Source: an uncultured Lachnospiraceae bacterium
GTDB taxonomy: Bacteria; Bacillota; Clostridia; Lachnospirales; Lachnospiraceae
NCBI GenBank assembly: GCA_937965795.1
Contig: CALCMD010000084.1
Span: 1-7,706, forward strand
DNA length: 7,706 nt
Direction: 5' to 3'
Part shown: positions 5,256 through 7,706 of the stretch, piece after piece
How the letters are laid out: each line of letters begins with the position of its first letter
How positions within the stretch are numbered: position 1 is the stretch's first letter
Made by a program: the position numbers and the translations under genes
Notes under the pieces: generated by a model
Databases searched by the model: none
The model's input: only the letters and a program-made list of their open reading frames with translations
Told to the model about the DNA's origin: nothing

Positions 5256-6074
5256 ATGAAAAAATTGATCGCAGCGTTACTCGTTGGAACTATGGTATTT
5301 TCTTTAAGCGCATGTGGAAGCAAGGAAACAGCATCCACAGACGCCGCTACGGAAGCATCCACAGATGCGGCAAGCGAGGCAGCTACCGATGCAGCCGAAG
5401 GAACAGAAGCGGCAGGCGGCACTCTGGTGATGGCTACCAATGCGGAATTCCCCCCATATGAATATTATGAAGGCGGCGAAGTCGTAGGTATCGATGCAGA
5501 CATCGCAAGAGCCATCGCAGAGGATATGGGTATGGAAGTGAAGATTGAGGATATGGCTTTTGATTCCATTATCGCAGCCGTACAGTCCGGAAAGGCTGAT
5601 TTCGGCGCGGCAGGAATGACCGTGACAGAAGATCGTCTGGCAAACGTTAATTTCTCAGAGACTTATGCAGAGGCAAAACAGGTGATCATCGTGCCGGAAG
5701 GCAGCGAAATCAAGACAGCGGACGACCTGAGCGGAAAGAAAGTCGGCGTTCAGCTTGGAACGACAGGCGACATTCTGGCAGACGACATTGAGGATGGCAC
5801 AGTAGAACGTTACAACAAGGGCGCAGAGGCAGTTCAGGCTCTGGTTCAGGGAAAGATTGACGCCGTTATCATCGACAATGAGCCTGCAAAGGTATTCGTT
5901 TCTGAAAATGAAGGGCTGACAACGATTGAGGACGCATATGAGGCAGAACAGTATGCAATCGCTGTAGCAAAAGATAATACAGAGCTTCTGGACAAGATTA
6001 ATGCTTCTATCGCAAATCTGAAAGAGTCCGGCAAGTTACAGGAGATTATTGATAAATACATCAGCGCAGAATAA
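5256..6074 (+). CDS. Polar amino-acid ABC transporter solute-binding lipoprotein
   Basis: This 272-residue extracellular receptor captures an amino acid and delivers it to the permease. It has a lipoprotein signal peptide (MKKLIAALLVGTMVFSLSAC) with lipobox LSAC and lipidated Cys20. An Ala/Thr/Asp/Glu-rich flexible linker (about 24-54) leads into a family-3 periplasmic-binding fold. Ligand-site signatures are visible: NAEFPPYEY (62-70), the GMTVTEDR block with Arg127 (which in the family binds the ligand carboxylate), QLGTTGD (166-172), and Asp207 in VIIDNEPA (family position binding the alpha-amino group). Length and order are normal. The gene is followed after 18 bases by its permease. The exact substrate (for example glutamine, cystine or a basic amino acid) cannot be read from the sequence. 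Confidence 0.93.
   Translation: MKKLIAALLVGTMVFSLSACGSKETASTDAATEASTDAASEAATDAAEGTEAAGGTLVMATNAEFPPYEYYEGGEVVGIDADIARAIAEDMGMEVKIEDMAFDSIIAAVQSGKADFGAAGMTVTEDRLANVNFSETYAEAKQVIIVPEGSEIKTADDLSGKKVGVQLGTTGDILADDIEDGTVERYNKGAEAVQALVQGKIDAVIIDNEPAKVFVSENEGLTTIEDAYEAEQYAIAVAKDNTELLDKINASIANLKESGKLQEIIDKYISAE
5334..5405 (+). repeat. Three 8-residue repeats in the linker of the binding protein
   Basis: Residues 27-34, 35-42 and 43-50 read STDAATEA, STDAASEA and a diverged ATDAAEGT. They form the spacer between the lipidated cysteine and the binding domain. Such Ala/Thr/Asp/Glu spacers are common in clostridial lipoproteins. Confidence 0.7.
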
Positions 6075-6092
6075 TTGAAGGGAAAACATACC

Positions 6093-6773
6093 ATGGCAGA
6101 AAGGTTTATTTTAAACTTTATAGAAGATGACAGGTGGAAATATATCACCGACGGCCTTGCAGCCACGCTTGAGATCACCTTTGTGGCAGTCGTGATCGGT
6201 ATTGTGCTGGGCTTCCTGGTGGCGATTGTGCGCGCCACTTATGACAAGACAGGCAAGCTGAAGATTCTGAATTTTATCTGTAATGTATATTTGACTGTGT
6301 TCCGTGGAACTCCGGTAGTCGTACAGCTTATGATTATCTACTTTATCGTTTTCGCATCGGTGGATGTGAGTAAGGTTTTTGTAGCGATCGTAGCGTTTGG
6401 TATTAATTCCGGAGCTTATGTGGCAGAGATTATCCGGGGCGGAATCATGTCTATTGATGACGGACAGTTTGAAGCGGGCAGAAGCCTGGGCTTTAACTAC
6501 ATACAGACGATGCGGTACATTATTTTGCCGCAGGTATTCAAAAATGTACTTCCGGCTTTGGGAAATGAGTTTATTGTTCTTTTAAAGGAGACTTCCGTAT
6601 CCGGTTACATTGCATTGCAGGATCTGACAAAGGGCGGGGATATTATCCGAAGCAGGACTTACGACCCGTTTATGCCGCTGATTGCCGTAGCGATCATCTA
6701 TCTTGCCCTGGTATTGATCTTTACGAAACTGCTGGAGATTCTGGAGAGGAGGCTGAGAAACAGTGAACGATAA
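6093..6773 (+). CDS. Polar amino-acid ABC transporter permease (HisM/GlnP type)
   Basis: This membrane channel subunit has 226 residues. The chosen start is the ATG at 6093, preceded by AAGGGA (6079-6084) at 8 bases. The TTG at 6075 directly after the previous stop is rejected because it lacks a site. Hydrophobic segments begin with the DGLAATLEITFVAVVIGIVLG stretch, typical of this family. They continue through FRGTPVVVQLMIIYF (the conserved RGTP-hhhQ element), FGINSGAYVAEIIRGGI, and the coupling loop QFEAGRSLGFNYIQTMRYIILPQ (EAA motif that docks on the ATPase). The last membrane helix lies before RRLRNSER. Only one permease gene is present, so it probably forms a homodimer. Its 3' end overlaps the ATPase start by 11 bases. 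Confidence 0.93.
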   Translation: MAERFILNFIEDDRWKYITDGLAATLEITFVAVVIGIVLGFLVAIVRATYDKTGKLKILNFICNVYLTVFRGTPVVVQLMIIYFIVFASVDVSKVFVAIVAFGINSGAYVAEIIRGGIMSIDDGQFEAGRSLGFNYIQTMRYIILPQVFKNVLPALGNEFIVLLKETSVSGYIALQDLTKGGDIIRSRTYDPFMPLIAVAIIYLALVLIFTKLLEILERRLRNSER

Positions 6774-7506
6774 TGGAACCTTAATCCAGGTACAGGACCT
6801 GGTGAAAACCTTTGGTGGAGAAGTCCATGCGCTCAATGGAGTATCGACCGACATTCACGCCGGCGAGGTAGTCTGTGTGATCGGGCCGTCCGGTTCCGGA
6901 AAAAGTACGTTCCTGCGCTGTCTGAACCGTCTGGAAGATCCGACGGGCGGACACATCATCTTTAAAGGCGTGGATCTGATGGACAAAAAGACGAACATCG
7001 ATAAGCACCGCCAGAAGATGGGAATGGTATTTCAGCATTTTAATCTGTTCCCACATATGACAATTCTGAAAAACATGACGCTTGCACCTGTGAAACTCCA
7101 GGGAAAGAGCAAGGAACAGGCGGAGAAGGAAGCGATGGAGCTTTTGGAGAGAGTAGGGCTTGCCGACAGAGCGGGCGCATATCCGAGCCAGCTTTCCGGC
7201 GGACAGAAGCAGCGTATCGCAATCGTCCGCGCACTTTGCATGAAGCCGGAGGTCATGCTTTTTGACGAGCCGACCTCAGCGTTGGACCCGGAGATGGTAG
7301 GCGAGGTTCTGAACGTTATGAAAGACCTTGCCAGAGAGCATATGACGATGGTGGTGGTTACGCACGAGATGGGATTCGCCCGTGAGGTCGCCGACAGGGT
7401 CATCTTCATGGCGGATGGGAAAATTGTGGAGCAGAATTCTCCGGAGGAACTTTTTACGAATCCGCAGACGGAGAGATTGAAAAACTTTTTGAGTAAAGTG
7501 ATTTAG
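6763..7506 (+). CDS. Polar amino-acid ABC transporter ATPase (GlnQ type)
   Basis: This energising subunit of the importer has 247 residues, normal for the family. It starts at a GTG within the end of the permease gene, with AGGAGG at 6747-6752 (10 bases upstream). No ATG near the conserved N-terminus (LIQVQDLVKTFG) competes. Motifs are complete: Walker A GPSGSGKST (41-49), Q-loop Gln91 in MVFQHFNLFPHMT, signature LSGGQ (144-148), Walker B VMLFDE (164-169), PTSALDPE D-loop (170-177) and H-loop His201 in VVTHEMGFA. The FQHFNLFPH and THEMGFAREVADR strings are diagnostic of the amino-acid importer branch. A small oddity is IAIVRAL after the signature, where IAIARAL is usual. It is the last gene of the operon, followed by a terminator. 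Confidence 0.95.
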   Translation: MNDNGTLIQVQDLVKTFGGEVHALNGVSTDIHAGEVVCVIGPSGSGKSTFLRCLNRLEDPTGGHIIFKGVDLMDKKTNIDKHRQKMGMVFQHFNLFPHMTILKNMTLAPVKLQGKSKEQAEKEAMELLERVGLADRAGAYPSQLSGGQKQRIAIVRALCMKPEVMLFDEPTSALDPEMVGEVLNVMKDLAREHMTMVVVTHEMGFAREVADRVIFMADGKIVEQNSPEELFTNPQTERLKNFLSKVI

Positions 7507-7511
7507 AGGAT

Positions 7512-7557
7512 AAAAGCAGGTGTATGGATTTTGACGGAATTCATACACCTGTTTTTT
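7512..7557 (+). terminator. Intrinsic terminator of the importer operon
   Basis: A perfect 10-bp stem (CAGGTGTATG at 7517-7526 with CATACACCTG at 7542-7551) can extend inward by several A-U and G-U pairs and is followed immediately by six T (7552-7557). It begins 5 bases after the ATPase stop. Four A residues on the left side give weak bidirectional potential. Confidence 0.93.
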
Positions 7558-7644
7558 GATGGCGCAGGATATTGATAAGGAGGACAGTTCAAAGCAGAAT
7601 TGTTTTTCAGTGCGAAACGTACCGAATTTTGCGAAAAAATTTAC

Positions 7645-7672
7645 TTGCATATTATTGGCTCTATATTATAAT
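7645..7672 (+). promoter_or_regulatory. Candidate promoter facing out of the window
   Basis: A perfect -10 TATAAT (7667-7672) lies in an A/T-rich stretch, with TTGCAT (7645-7650) 16 bases upstream as a 3-of-6 -35 match. Transcription would start near 7679 and run into the sequence to the right. The rest of 7558-7706 contains no supportable gene. An AAGGAGG at 7577-7583 has no start codon at a suitable distance. Confidence 0.4.
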
Positions 7673-7706
7673 AATGCCAGGGTCAAAAGTCAAATTCCAC
7701 GTTGTG

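Noticed and set aside
6075..6092. TTG at 6075 as the permease start
   Set aside because: It directly follows the upstream stop and has no ribosome binding site. The ATG at 6093 has AAGGGA 8 bases upstream.
7600..7671. Short ORF starting at TTG 7600 after the AAGGAGG at 7577-7583
   Set aside because: The spacing of 16 bases is too long and the 23-codon product shows no recognisable feature.

Overview
The window looks like a chromosomal segment from an anaerobic Firmicute, most likely a Lachnospiraceae-type gut clostridium. The reasons are the AGGAGG-type ribosome binding sites, tight operon packing with ATGA overlaps, LAGC and LSAC lipoboxes, Ala/Thr/Asp-rich linkers behind the lipidated cysteine, and protein sequences typical of that family. 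This placement is inference from style, not from a search. All seven main genes lie on the + strand, in two adjacent transport operons.

Operon 1 (about 184-5092) is a MacAB-type export system in Gram-positive form. It encodes a small repeat-bearing lipoprotein with a DUF5666-like fold signature (184-834), a very large HlyD/MacA-type membrane adaptor (831-3240), a MacB/LolD-type ATPase (3243-3929) and a MacB/FtsX-type permease (3911-5092). The genes overlap or nearly touch. The adaptor reading frame is broken by an apparent one-base insertion near 1543-1545, which splits it into ORFs of 266 and 561 codons. Restoring the frame gives one 802-residue protein with two successive lipoyl/hairpin units, a surface-protein-like beta module, a long Gln/Ser/Asn-rich linker and a Met/Gly-rich tail. 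Either the exporter is inactivated in this strain or the base is a sequencing or assembly error.

Between the operons (5093-5255) there is an AT-rich stretch without a convincing terminator, a good TTGACA promoter, and a striking 16-bp inverted repeat (one mismatch) that begins at the predicted transcription start.

Operon 2 (5256-7506) is a complete polar amino-acid ABC importer: lipoprotein solute-binding protein, HisM/GlnP-type permease and GlnQ-type ATPase. It ends at a textbook intrinsic terminator (7512-7557). The last 149 bases hold no gene but carry a promoter-like site facing out of the window. At the left edge, 1-60 on the minus strand may be the first 20 codons of a divergent gene, which is weakly supported.

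I see no RNA gene, insertion sequence, CRISPR array or phage signature. The points most worth a second look are the frameshifted adaptor, the low-complexity insertions in both extracytoplasmic partners of the exporter, and the palindrome ahead of the importer.
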